From: an uncultured Pseudomonadota bacterium
GTDB lineage: Bacteria; Myxococcota_A; UBA796; SXON01
DNA length: 64,000 nt
Assembly (NCBI GenBank): GCA_903900265.1
Contig: CAIUMM010000016.1
Coordinates: 22,832 to 86,831 of the forward strand
Direction: 5' to 3'
Shown here one piece after another: positions 1-7,601 of this stretch. The position numbers were made by a program, and so were the translations under genes. A model generated the notes under the pieces. The model did no database searches. It was not told the DNA's origin and saw only the letters and a program-made list of their open reading frames with translations. The first letter of the stretch is position 1; each line of letters begins with the position of its first letter.

Positions 1-120
1 CATCCGCTCCACGCTCTGCCGTCCCCGATCGCCTTTGACCACGCGCAGATCCTCGCCGACGCCGTGGCGTTCTTGAACAGCGGAGAGCGCCCGATCGAGC
101 GGGCCGCAACACCGGCGTAA
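1..120 (+). CDS. C-terminal fragment of an unrecognised protein
   Basis: Frame 1 is open from the window edge to a TAA at 118-120 and encodes the last 39 residues of a protein whose start lies outside the window. The fragment (HPLHALPSPIAFDHAQILAD, ending ERAATPA) has no recognisable motif, so no function is assigned. It converges on the minus-strand lipoprotein gene that ends at 156. The call rests only on the open frame and on filling the otherwise empty end of the window. Confidence 0.45.
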   Translation, partial: HPLHALPSPIAFDHAQILADAVAFLNSGERPIERAATPA

Positions 121-155
121 ACGCCTCCGCTCGCCCGAATCGAGCCGGCGACGCG

Positions 156-2420
156 CTACCAGACGACGGGCGACACTTCCCATTCCGCCACGCCACCGTC
201 CAGACTCGCGACGATCGCGGTCTCCCCGGCCACGACCGCGCCGGACAGCCCCATGATCCGCGGGGAGCCGGTGTCCACACAATCCGCGACATCTCCAGGG
301 ATGAGCTTGCAAACCTCTACGGAGTCGCTCGCGCTGAGCCGCGCCCAGTAAAGCGCGCCATTCACCCAAAGCGGGGGGATGTGCCCAAGCACGCGACCGG
401 TCGTGTCGACGCGCTGCGGCGTGTCCCAGCTGGCCCCTTTGCCGGTGCCGGTGCTCAAGAGAATGGTATTTCCAGCATCACTATAGGCGAGATACCCGAC
501 ATAGAGGGTGTTCTCGATGGACGCGATCTGCGGATGCTCATAGCGGCCGTATTCGTTGCCCTCGGTGTCCACCGTAGGCGTGAAGTTGGGGCAGCCGACC
601 GTGGGGTCGCACGCCGACGTCACGTTGCGCCAAATCTCCGACCAGCTCTGATGGTCGCCCCAGGTCACCTGCTGGACGGAAACATGGCGCGTGTAACGCC
701 CGGGATTGGTGGAGTGCGAGGCGCCGAGGTCCGAGTTCGCGTACGCGACAAACCACGTCTCGCCGATTCGGGTCAGCGAAGGATTGCCCGGGAAGATCGA
801 GTCCGTCGCGGGCCCGGAATCGCTGGTACCCTCCCACCCACTAGCGTCGGACCAGCGCCACAGCTTGATCGACGCGGGCAGCAGGCTGTTCCAGTAGGTG
901 GAGGAGTTGGTGTTGTCCGCGAACGCGAGCATCAGCTTGCCCGCGCTGTCTTCCGCCAATGCCGGTCGCCAAACCGAGGACACCACCTTGTCGGGCAGCG
1001 CGAGCGCGAGCCAATCGCCGCCGTCCACACGCGTGCGGCACTCGCCGAACCAGGGCCAGTCGAGCTCGTCGCTGCTGATCATCAGCGTCAGCTCGCGCCA
1101 GCATACGACGTCCCGCGATCCATCGCTGAAGGCCACCGGGGCTTCGGCGTGAATGGCCTCCGCGCTCGAAAACGGCGCGCCGTCCACCTGCACGATCGAC
1201 TGGGCGTCGTCGTCGCTGGTGTACACCGCCGCCGCAGAGAACGTCGGCGCGAGCGCCGGAGCGATGGCTCCGCTGCGTTGGGCGACCGCTGGCTCCCCGT
1301 CCAAGGCCTCTTCGATGACCATCCCGGAGCCGTACGGAAACTGCACGCCCAACAGACGCGCGACGGTCGCGGCGATGTCCTCTTGCGTGTAGGGCGCGGT
1401 GATGGTGATGCCCTGCTTGACGCCGGGCCCGACCATGATCACCGGAATCTCCCGACATCCGCGACATTGATCCCCATGATTTCTGTAATCGGGACCGTCG
1501 GAGCCTCCCAAACGCTCCTCAGCTTCATCTCCCCAGCGATGCCGCCCGTGATCCGCGACGATGACGAGCACCGTGGAGTCCTTCATCTCCCCGCTTTGAT
1601 CCGACTGAATCCAGTCCCACAGGTCGACGAGCGGTTGGGCCATCTGCTCGACCCGCTGGCCGTAGGCCATCGGATCGCTGTTGTAGTGCCCGGCGCGGTC
1701 CATCGCGTGCAGGTTGGCGAGCAACAACCTCGGCTGGTCGTTTTCTAGGCGAGATTGTACGGCGTCCACCACCTGATCGTCGTTGGCGGCCGGCTCGGTG
1801 TCGTTCGGGTCGGAGGGATCACTCACCAGCCGGTAGTTGGCCTGATCTGCGCTTCCGAAGCCCGGGTACAAGCTGTACGCCAGCGACTCGACGTGATCGG
1901 TGTTGCCGGTCAGCACCATCTGGGCCTCCGGGGTGCCAAACTGATCCCGGAACGCCTCGTACAACGTGGGCAGCTCCGGTCGGTACATGCCAGCGCCCGC
2001 CGGCGTCGCGAAGTGCCCGAACTCTTGCCGCACGCCGGTGAGCAGGTTGCAGTGGCCCGGCCCCGTGATGGTGATGCCGGTGTTGTACCCCGGCTTGATA
2101 ATGGTGCCGATCGGCCCGAGGCGCTCTTTGACCGGCTGAAAAAGATCGGCGGTCAGCGACGCCGAAGCGTCCGAATAGCCATCCCCGAAGGTCTCATCCA
2201 AACGGGCCCCGTCCATGACCATGATGATCACGTGCTCAGCGAGCGGTCGGAGCGTCGGATCGAGGCTGGTGTCGACCTGAGAGTCGGTGTCGGAGTCCGT
2301 GTCCGAGTCTTCAACGGCGCCCGAGTCGTCGAGCGGGCGCGGGGACAGGCGTACACAACCCGTGGCTACGACGGAAACAGCGAGAGAGGCGCACACCAAC
2401 CACAGGAGCTTCGATTGCAT
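156..2420 (-). CDS. Alkaline-phosphatase-superfamily phosphodiesterase-like lipoprotein with C-terminal propeller-like half
   Basis: 754 aa, starting at the ATG before a lipoprotein signal (MQSKLLWLVC..VVATGC, lipid Cys22). An open frame runs upstream but lacks a signal. A GGTGG lies 6 nt before the ATG. An acidic SDTDSDTDS tether follows the Cys. Residues about 63-360 carry the metal and nucleophile pattern of the type I phosphodiesterase/nucleotide pyrophosphatase fold: D70 in VMDG, T119 in TGPGHCNLLTG (nucleophile position), D241/H245 in DRAGH, D290/H291 in ADHG and H315 in RNHG. The last 380 residues look like a sialidase-type beta-propeller (inference). It is probably an envelope-anchored hydrolase of phosphate or sulfate esters; the substrate is unknown. 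It lies 58 bp downstream of the GTPase gene on the same strand. Confidence 0.8.
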   Translation of the reverse strand: MQSKLLWLVCASLAVSVVATGCVRLSPRPLDDSGAVEDSDTDSDTDSQVDTSLDPTLRPLAEHVIIMVMDGARLDETFGDGYSDASASLTADLFQPVKERLGPIGTIIKPGYNTGITITGPGHCNLLTGVRQEFGHFATPAGAGMYRPELPTLYEAFRDQFGTPEAQMVLTGNTDHVESLAYSLYPGFGSADQANYRLVSDPSDPNDTEPAANDDQVVDAVQSRLENDQPRLLLANLHAMDRAGHYNSDPMAYGQRVEQMAQPLVDLWDWIQSDQSGEMKDSTVLVIVADHGRHRWGDEAEERLGGSDGPDYRNHGDQCRGCREIPVIMVGPGVKQGITITAPYTQEDIAATVARLLGVQFPYGSGMVIEEALDGEPAVAQRSGAIAPALAPTFSAAAVYTSDDDAQSIVQVDGAPFSSAEAIHAEAPVAFSDGSRDVVCWRELTLMISSDELDWPWFGECRTRVDGGDWLALALPDKVVSSVWRPALAEDSAGKLMLAFADNTNSSTYWNSLLPASIKLWRWSDASGWEGTSDSGPATDSIFPGNPSLTRIGETWFVAYANSDLGASHSTNPGRYTRHVSVQQVTWGDHQSWSEIWRNVTSACDPTVGCPNFTPTVDTEGNEYGRYEHPQIASIENTLYVGYLAYSDAGNTILLSTGTGKGASWDTPQRVDTTGRVLGHIPPLWVNGALYWARLSASDSVEVCKLIPGDVADCVDTGSPRIMGLSGAVVAGETAIVASLDGGVAEWEVSPVVW

Positions 2421-2478
2421 ACAATGCCACCAGAGACCGCATTGTAGCCTGACCCTACGCGACTCGCCGCACTCGCCT

Positions 2479-3621
2479 TCAGACGGTGGCAGCCTCACCG
2501 CGCCGCTTGTAGTCCCACGCTGCAGCGTCGAACACCATCCGCAGCGCGCCGGAGTCCAGCGATCGGCCGGACTGGAAGTACTGAATCGCCGCCTTCCCGA
2601 CGCCGAAGGTGGTCGCACCGGCGACGACCGCGCCCACCGCGAGGATCGCCGCCTCGGCGATCTGAGCGCCGGGGATCCAGCCTGCGGCCTTCAGCGCCTC
2701 CGCGCCCCAGCGCACAAAGCTGCGCATGCCGCCCGACAGCAGCTCGCCGATGATGAACAGCGCGACCTCCTTGTCGATCTCGGCGTCGTGCACCGCGGCG
2801 ATGTCCCGGATCAACTTGACCTGAATCGCCGTGACCACGACGAGGTCGGCACCAGGAACGGGGATCGCGCCGGCGACGGACGCGCGCTTTGCGGCCGCAT
2901 GGATGATCGGCTCGCACGCCTGCGCCTTGTTGCGCAGGTGCTTGGAGAAGAGCAGCTGCTTGCCGCTGACCGCGAGCTGATCGTGGATCCACATCGTGAC
3001 CTCGGCGACGCCGATGGGCGCCGCCGCCAGCTGCGGCAACGGATCAAACGCCGCCACCACGCAATCTTTGCGCGCCACGCCCAGCTGCTCGAGCGTCGCC
3101 GCGATGAACGCTTCGCGCTCCTTGACCCGGATGAGATCGATCTTGTTCAAGCACACCAGCACGGGGCGCGGCTTGCCTCCATACCCGTTGCGGATCGCGT
3201 CCAGATCGCGGCGCTCATCGATCGTAGCGCCGCCTTCGGCGTTGACGACGTAGACGATCACATCCAGATCGTCCATGACCTTTCGCGCGACCTGATCGAC
3301 GTCGGCGCGCACGTCCCCAAACCCGGGGGCGTTCACCAGCAGCACCTGTCCAGCGGCGTCCAGCGGGATGACCTTGAGCGAGCTGGTCGACCCAGGGATC
3401 GGGGAGATCTCGCCGAAGTCGATGCCAAACACCGCTCGGATCGCGCTGTCTTTTCCCGCGCTGGCCGAGCCGAGGAACGCGACGGTCAGTTGACCACGCA
3501 AGGATGCGTCCACCTCGGCGCCGGTGCTGTCCCAGGCGAGCAGCCCGGCTTTCCGCACCGCCGCGCTGAAGTCACCAGAAGGCGCGGGCTGCGGCGAGGT
3601 AGGAGCGACGGGATCAGCCAT
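2479..3621 (-). CDS. Era/dynamin-like GTPase with C-terminal DUF697-type hydrophobic domain
   Basis: 380 aa. The G domain has G1 at residues 51-58 (GSASAGKDS), a conserved ISPIPGST switch I (G2) near 72-79, G3-like NAPGFGD at 97-103 and G4 NKID at 159-162. The Ser/Thr after the P-loop Lys is replaced by Asp, and the G3 Asp by Asn, so nucleotide and Mg handling may be atypical. Residues about 240-345 are Ala/Gly/Val-rich helices resembling DUF697 (as in YcjF-type proteins), which probably touch the membrane. Its ATG directly follows the TGA of grpE (TGAATG), with GGAG inside the end of grpE, so translation is coupled. The substrate and the role of the GrpE pairing are unknown. Confidence 0.85.
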   Translation of the reverse strand: MADPVAPTSPQPAPSGDFSAAVRKAGLLAWDSTGAEVDASLRGQLTVAFLGSASAGKDSAIRAVFGIDFGEISPIPGSTSSLKVIPLDAAGQVLLVNAPGFGDVRADVDQVARKVMDDLDVIVYVVNAEGGATIDERRDLDAIRNGYGGKPRPVLVCLNKIDLIRVKEREAFIAATLEQLGVARKDCVVAAFDPLPQLAAAPIGVAEVTMWIHDQLAVSGKQLLFSKHLRNKAQACEPIIHAAAKRASVAGAIPVPGADLVVVTAIQVKLIRDIAAVHDAEIDKEVALFIIGELLSGGMRSFVRWGAEALKAAGWIPGAQIAEAAILAVGAVVAGATTFGVGKAAIQYFQSGRSLDSGALRMVFDAAAWDYKRRGEAATV

Positions 3622-4224
3622 TCAAGACTCCTGCAAGGCCCCAATGATGACACGCGCCGGGCGAATCAGGCGAGAGCCGATCCGGAACCCAGCAGAAAAG
3701 ACATTCATAACCACGTTATCTTGAGCAGCGTCCGTGACCGGCATGGTCGCGATCGCCTCATGAATGTTGGGGTCGAAGCGCGTGCCCACGCCCGGCACCT
3801 CTTGGAGACCGAGCTTGTGCAGCGCCGCGAGGAACTGCATCTGAACGATGCGCAGCCCTTCTTCCGCGGCAGTGCCTTTCACCGCCTCCAGAGAGCGATT
3901 CAAGTTTTCTACAGGCTCAAACAGGCTCTCTACGACCTCGCCGCGCCGGATCTCCTCCTGCACGGCGGCTTGCCGAGAGAGACGATCCTTGATGGAGTCA
4001 ATCTCCTCGACCTTCTGGCGGTACCCGGAGCTGACCTGACGCAGCCGCGCTTCGGTCTCAGCGGCGCGCGCGTTGGCCTCGGCAAGCTGGGCCTCTAGGC
4101 TCGCGACGCGGGGGTCTGGCGTGTAGAAGCTCTCTACGGGATCCGCAGCGTCACCCGCCGGCGGAGCCTCGTTCTGAGGGTTCGGGTTGGAAGAATCCAT
4201 CTCATCTTGTCGCGATGCGCTCAT
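3622..4224 (-). CDS. grpE: GrpE-type nucleotide exchange factor
   Basis: About 200 aa from the ATG at 4224 (MSASRQDEMDSS). An ATG at 4200 (MDSSNP) is the alternative start; neither has a clear ribosome site. Residues about 40-110 form the long coiled-coil typical of GrpE. The C-terminal beta domain is recognisable from LGLQEVPGVGTRFDPNIHEA and SRLIRPARVIIG. GrpE releases ADP from DnaK in the cytoplasm. Here it is not beside dnaK or dnaJ but is joined stop-to-start with a GTPase gene, so it may be a specialised paralogue and not the heat-shock grpE. It is divergent from the DUF4340 gene. Confidence 0.85.
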   Translation of the reverse strand: MSASRQDEMDSSNPNPQNEAPPAGDAADPVESFYTPDPRVASLEAQLAEANARAAETEARLRQVSSGYRQKVEEIDSIKDRLSRQAAVQEEIRRGEVVESLFEPVENLNRSLEAVKGTAAEEGLRIVQMQFLAALHKLGLQEVPGVGTRFDPNIHEAIATMPVTDAAQDNVVMNVFSAGFRIGSRLIRPARVIIGALQES

Positions 4225-4289
4225 CAGGGATGCCCAGAAGTATGGGCGGAGGATACGCACCAAGCCTTCCCCGTCAACCGGCCAGAGTC

Positions 4290-5687
4290 ATGGAACGTCA
4301 GAATCGTCTACTCACCATCTCGTTCATCATCCTCCTCGCGCTCGTCGTGCTGCTGTTCATCGACAACAAGCAGAACGGCGGAAAGAAGCACAGCGACGAT
4401 CCGAACGCGGTAGAAACCCACGAACTTGTCGACTACAAGCCCGAAGAGATCGTGACGGTGACGGTGCAGAACGGATCGGCGGAAGCCGTGAAATTCGAAA
4501 AAGCGACCGGAGAGTGGACGATGGTGGCGCCGAAGCAGGTCGCGATCGACGCGTCCAAGGTGTCCGAGATCGTCGACCGTTTGGACCCGGTGTTGGTGGA
4601 GGAGCGCACGCTGAACGGAGATCCCGCGGGCTACGGTCTGGACGCTGAAAATCGCGCCCAGGTGACCTTGAGCGCCGCCGACGGCCGCTCGTGGACAGTC
4701 TGGGTAGGAAAAGAGACCACCGTGGGCTTCGGAACCTACGTGCAAACCGCGGAAGGGGGTCCAGTAGGCGTGGCCCAGAAGCACTTGTCGGAGGTCGCGC
4801 ACCGCGGCATGGACGACTTCCGCGCCAAGACCGTGTGGACCTTTTCTTCGGGCACCGCTCGCCGGGTGATGCTCACCCGCGGTGAGGAGCGCGTCGTGCT
4901 TCGCAAAGACGATCACGGCTGGTGGTTGGGGGATGAAGGCCCGCGCGTGGACGAGTCCGCGGTCAAAGAATGGCTGCAGAAGGCCGACCTGCTCCGCGCG
5001 GACAGCTTCGAAGACAGCGGCATGGTCGAGCTGAAGGCGGTCGCGACGCTGACCATCGAAGACGCAGATGGCACGCATACGCTGACCGTGGGAGACGGCG
5101 ACACCACCGGCCTCTTGGTCAAGGGCGACGGCCCGCTGGTGCGCGTGCCGCTCAGCGTGAATGACCTGGTGAAGCTCGAAGGCTGGCCGGGAACGACCCT
5201 GATGGAAGTACGCAAGTTCCAGGTTGACACCATCACTCTGAAGCTCGGGGAATACGAGGCGAAGTGGACGAAGACCGACGACGTTTGGAAGGACGCCGAC
5301 GGGAAGCCCAGCGCGCGTCCCGAGGGCCTGCTCGACATGATCGAGCGCACCCACGGCAACCGCGCCGCGATCCCCGCGGGAGCGACCTCCGGCTGGGGGT
5401 CGATCACCCTCTCCGAGTCGGCTTCAGGCACCCCGCGCAGCGAGTCGCTCACCTTCGGAGATCCCCTCACTACCGGAGAATTTGCAGCTCGTGTCGCGCG
5501 CGACGCCGCTGGCGGCCCGGCGTTCACGGTGCTTCAAGCCGATCTCGACGTGCTGACCGGCGTTGCCCGCGGCACGCTCCCCGCCCCGCCTCCGGAACGC
5601 CGCCCCGGCGCGTCGGGGATGCAAGGGCTCGAAGGCATCGAGGGGCTCGAAGGCATCGAGGGGCTCGAGGGCCTGACCGGTCACTAG
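4290..5687 (+). CDS. DUF4340-domain membrane-anchored protein
   Basis: 465 aa from ATG 4290 (MERQNRLLTISF). Residues 8-24 are a single N-terminal membrane helix, followed by a KQNGGKK charged stop. The rest is extracytoplasmic and matches the DUF4340 pattern (VDYKPEEIVTVTVQ; GEWTMVAPKQ; DPAGYGLD; RSWTVWVGKE). DUF4340 proteins are often found beside GldG/ABC-2 transporters, but no transporter is adjacent here. The C-terminus is an unusual GLEGIE repeat tail encoded by tandem 18-bp units. The gene is divergent from grpE with 65 bp between starts and convergent with the gene ending at 5728. Molecular function is unknown. Confidence 0.75.
   Translation: MERQNRLLTISFIILLALVVLLFIDNKQNGGKKHSDDPNAVETHELVDYKPEEIVTVTVQNGSAEAVKFEKATGEWTMVAPKQVAIDASKVSEIVDRLDPVLVEERTLNGDPAGYGLDAENRAQVTLSAADGRSWTVWVGKETTVGFGTYVQTAEGGPVGVAQKHLSEVAHRGMDDFRAKTVWTFSSGTARRVMLTRGEERVVLRKDDHGWWLGDEGPRVDESAVKEWLQKADLLRADSFEDSGMVELKAVATLTIEDADGTHTLTVGDGDTTGLLVKGDGPLVRVPLSVNDLVKLEGWPGTTLMEVRKFQVDTITLKLGEYEAKWTKTDDVWKDADGKPSARPEGLLDMIERTHGNRAAIPAGATSGWGSITLSESASGTPRSESLTFGDPLTTGEFAARVARDAAGGPAFTVLQADLDVLTGVARGTLPAPPPERRPGASGMQGLEGIEGLEGIEGLEGLTGH
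5625..5675. repeat. 18-bp tandem repeat encoding the GLEGIE tail
   Basis: The unit gggctcgaaggcatcgag occurs at 5625-5642 and 5643-5660, and a degenerate third copy starts at 5661. It encodes (GLEGIE)n at the extreme C-terminus of the DUF4340 protein and could vary in copy number by slippage. Confidence 0.8.
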
Positions 5688-5727
5688 CGCAGCCCAGCGG
5701 ACGATGTTTCGGGGCGCTACGGGCGAG

Positions 5728-7038
5728 CTACTTGCCGAGCAGCTCCATGCCAAGCAGCAGCCCGGGCTCCTGCTCCGCGCGCAGGATTTGACCCGAAACG
5801 GTCGCCAAACGCACGGTGACCGCGATGGGTATGAAGACCGCGAGACCGATGAGGATCCCCGCGGACCAAGGGCTCAACGCAGCGACCGCCACCGCAGCGG
5901 ACAGCGCGCTGGCCGAAGCAAGCAAGCTCCCGCCGACCCAGCGCATGCCCCACGCCCGCACCCAGTTGGCAGCGCGGGCCCCAGGCCCAGGCAGCGGAGC
6001 CATGCGAAAGAGCGCGGCCGGCCGAAAGCGATGCAGCATCAGCAAGGTGTACACCGCGTTTGCCAAGGGTGTACCTGGATCGGCAGACACCGACGCGAGC
6101 GCACCCCCCGGATCTCGGAGCCGAAACTGGGCGACGGCGAGCAGCGCTGAGAGCAGAGACCGCGCGACACCGGGAGGCGCGTGCTTCACGCCGAACACAG
6201 CGGCGAACCGTGCACGTTCGGCCTGATGATCCAAAAGGGCGACCGCCGCAGCGGCGAGCGCGAGCGCCGGCTGGAGCGGCGCGGACTCCATCCCATCTTC
6301 GAGGTGCCGAAGCGCCTCGGCGATGTTGCCCTCCCGAAGCGCCCGCATCGCGACGGCTTCTGCAGGGCCATCGGAGGGTTCCGATGCGGCGTCCTCCTCT
6401 TCGGACTCGATGACCCGCCCATCCCACGGGCCTGACCCGGCGAGGAGTATGCCCAGCTCGGGCGTCTCTTGAACGCCCCACAGGCGCTCTACCCCATCAC
6501 CAGATTCTGCGGGAGCGGACGCCGACCCTACGGATTGCAGGAGCAAACGCTGCTCCGCGAAGGCGGCGTGCGCCAAGGGCGTGTCGAGCCTGTAGGCGTA
6601 GACCATGCAGGCACGCTCAGGCCCACCCACCCAAAGCACGTCCCCGGCGTCGCTCGTGGAGACCAACTGCAAGGTCCCGAGATCAAGGCCCTCGAAGGCG
6701 TGGCGCGTGAGAAAGTCGACGATCTCCGCCCCAAGCAGCGTGCCATACACCCTCCCCTGCCCCCGAGGTACGGGGTGGTGCTCCAACAAGCTGCGCCTGA
6801 GCTGCTCGATCCTCAATCCACAATGCCGGACCTCGGCGTCGACTAGCTCCTGGTCGTCCAAGCGCGCGATCGCCGAGCGTATGCGCCGCTGGTAGAGCCG
6901 CACGGACTCATCGTAGGAATACCGCCGAACACGGCCATCGCGGCCCACGATCTCCACGGGAAAGTCTACACTCTGCGTGTAGTCTTTGCGAAGATACTTG
7001 CGCAGACGGGAGGAGCGTTCCACGAAAACCAACCTCAC
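5728..7038 (-). CDS. Unrecognised protein with C-terminal membrane segments
   Basis: 436 aa, GTG start. The GTG overlaps the TGA of the upstream methyltransferase gene (GTGA), so it is the last gene of a coupled operon. The N-terminal 300 residues are soluble and charged (starts MRLVFVERSSRLRKYLRK). Residues about 215-275 look like a degenerate TPR hairpin (REGNIAEALRHLEDGMESA). Near the C-terminus are one or two membrane helices (AGILIGLAVFIPIAVTV). I recognise no family. Its position after a giant TPR protein and an ICMT-like methyltransferase suggests a shared envelope or modification role (inference only). Confidence 0.75.
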   Translation of the reverse strand: MRLVFVERSSRLRKYLRKDYTQSVDFPVEIVGRDGRVRRYSYDESVRLYQRRIRSAIARLDDQELVDAEVRHCGLRIEQLRRSLLEHHPVPRGQGRVYGTLLGAEIVDFLTRHAFEGLDLGTLQLVSTSDAGDVLWVGGPERACMVYAYRLDTPLAHAAFAEQRLLLQSVGSASAPAESGDGVERLWGVQETPELGILLAGSGPWDGRVIESEEEDAASEPSDGPAEAVAMRALREGNIAEALRHLEDGMESAPLQPALALAAAAVALLDHQAERARFAAVFGVKHAPPGVARSLLSALLAVAQFRLRDPGGALASVSADPGTPLANAVYTLLMLHRFRPAALFRMAPLPGPGARAANWVRAWGMRWVGGSLLASASALSAAVAVAALSPWSAGILIGLAVFIPIAVTVRLATVSGQILRAEQEPGLLLGMELLGK

Positions 7039-7601
7039 CCTGAAAGTAGCACACGCATCGCCATCACGCTGAAGACGACCACAAGGACCAGCAAGGTGGT
7101 GCGCTCGCTGCGCAGCGCCTCCCGCCCGTTCCAGCGCCCCTCACCGCCGCGGCGCCACTTCGGAATCCAGCGCGGCACCCGTGAGCAATAATCGGCGTAG
7201 GGTGAGCCCATTTTTGTGAGGATGTTGGCCTCCTCCCACGACACGATGAACCCGTAATGCACCAGCAAAAGGGGCATCACCACCAGCGCCCACGGCCAAG
7301 CCGCAACTCCGAATCCGAGAAAAATGAGCAGGTTGCCGAGGTACAGAGGGTTGCGGACCATCGCGTAGGGCCCCGCTTCCACCACACGATGGGCGCCATC
7401 GCCGCGCGTGCGGCTTGGCAAGCCGATGAAGCCCACCGCCCAAAGGCGAAGCGACTCCCCCACCGCCACGACCAGCGCGCCCCAGCCCGGGTAATGCACG
7501 GGGCTGAACGCGATGGCGATCAGGAACGGGGCTGGAAGCCAGCCCCGATTCCGGAAGAGCCACGCGCCCACCTGTGGAGCGACGCGGCCAGCACCGTTCA
7601 C
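7035..7601 (-). CDS. Isoprenylcysteine carboxyl methyltransferase-like (ICMT/PEMT family) membrane methyltransferase
   Basis: 188 aa with 4-5 hydrophobic helices. The signature GPYAMVRNPLYLGNLLIFLG (residues about 92-111), followed by EEANILTKMG and YCSRVPRWIP, is the C-terminal SAM-binding region of the ICMT/phospholipid-methyltransferase superfamily. Bacterial members methylate small lipids or unknown substrates at the inner membrane. The start is a GTG whose last two bases form the TGA of the upstream TPR gene (GTGA at 7601-7598). Its own TGA overlaps the next GTG in the same way. Substrate unknown. Confidence 0.85.
   Translation of the reverse strand: MNGAGRVAPQVGAWLFRNRGWLPAPFLIAIAFSPVHYPGWGALVVAVGESLRLWAVGFIGLPSRTRGDGAHRVVEAGPYAMVRNPLYLGNLLIFLGFGVAAWPWALVVMPLLLVHYGFIVSWEEANILTKMGSPYADYCSRVPRWIPKWRRGGEGRWNGREALRSERTTLLVLVVVFSVMAMRVLLSG

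Noticed and set aside
2287..4098. Plus-strand frame of about 600 codons across the GTPase and grpE genes
   Set aside because: Spans two real genes on the other strand and has no recognisable domain.
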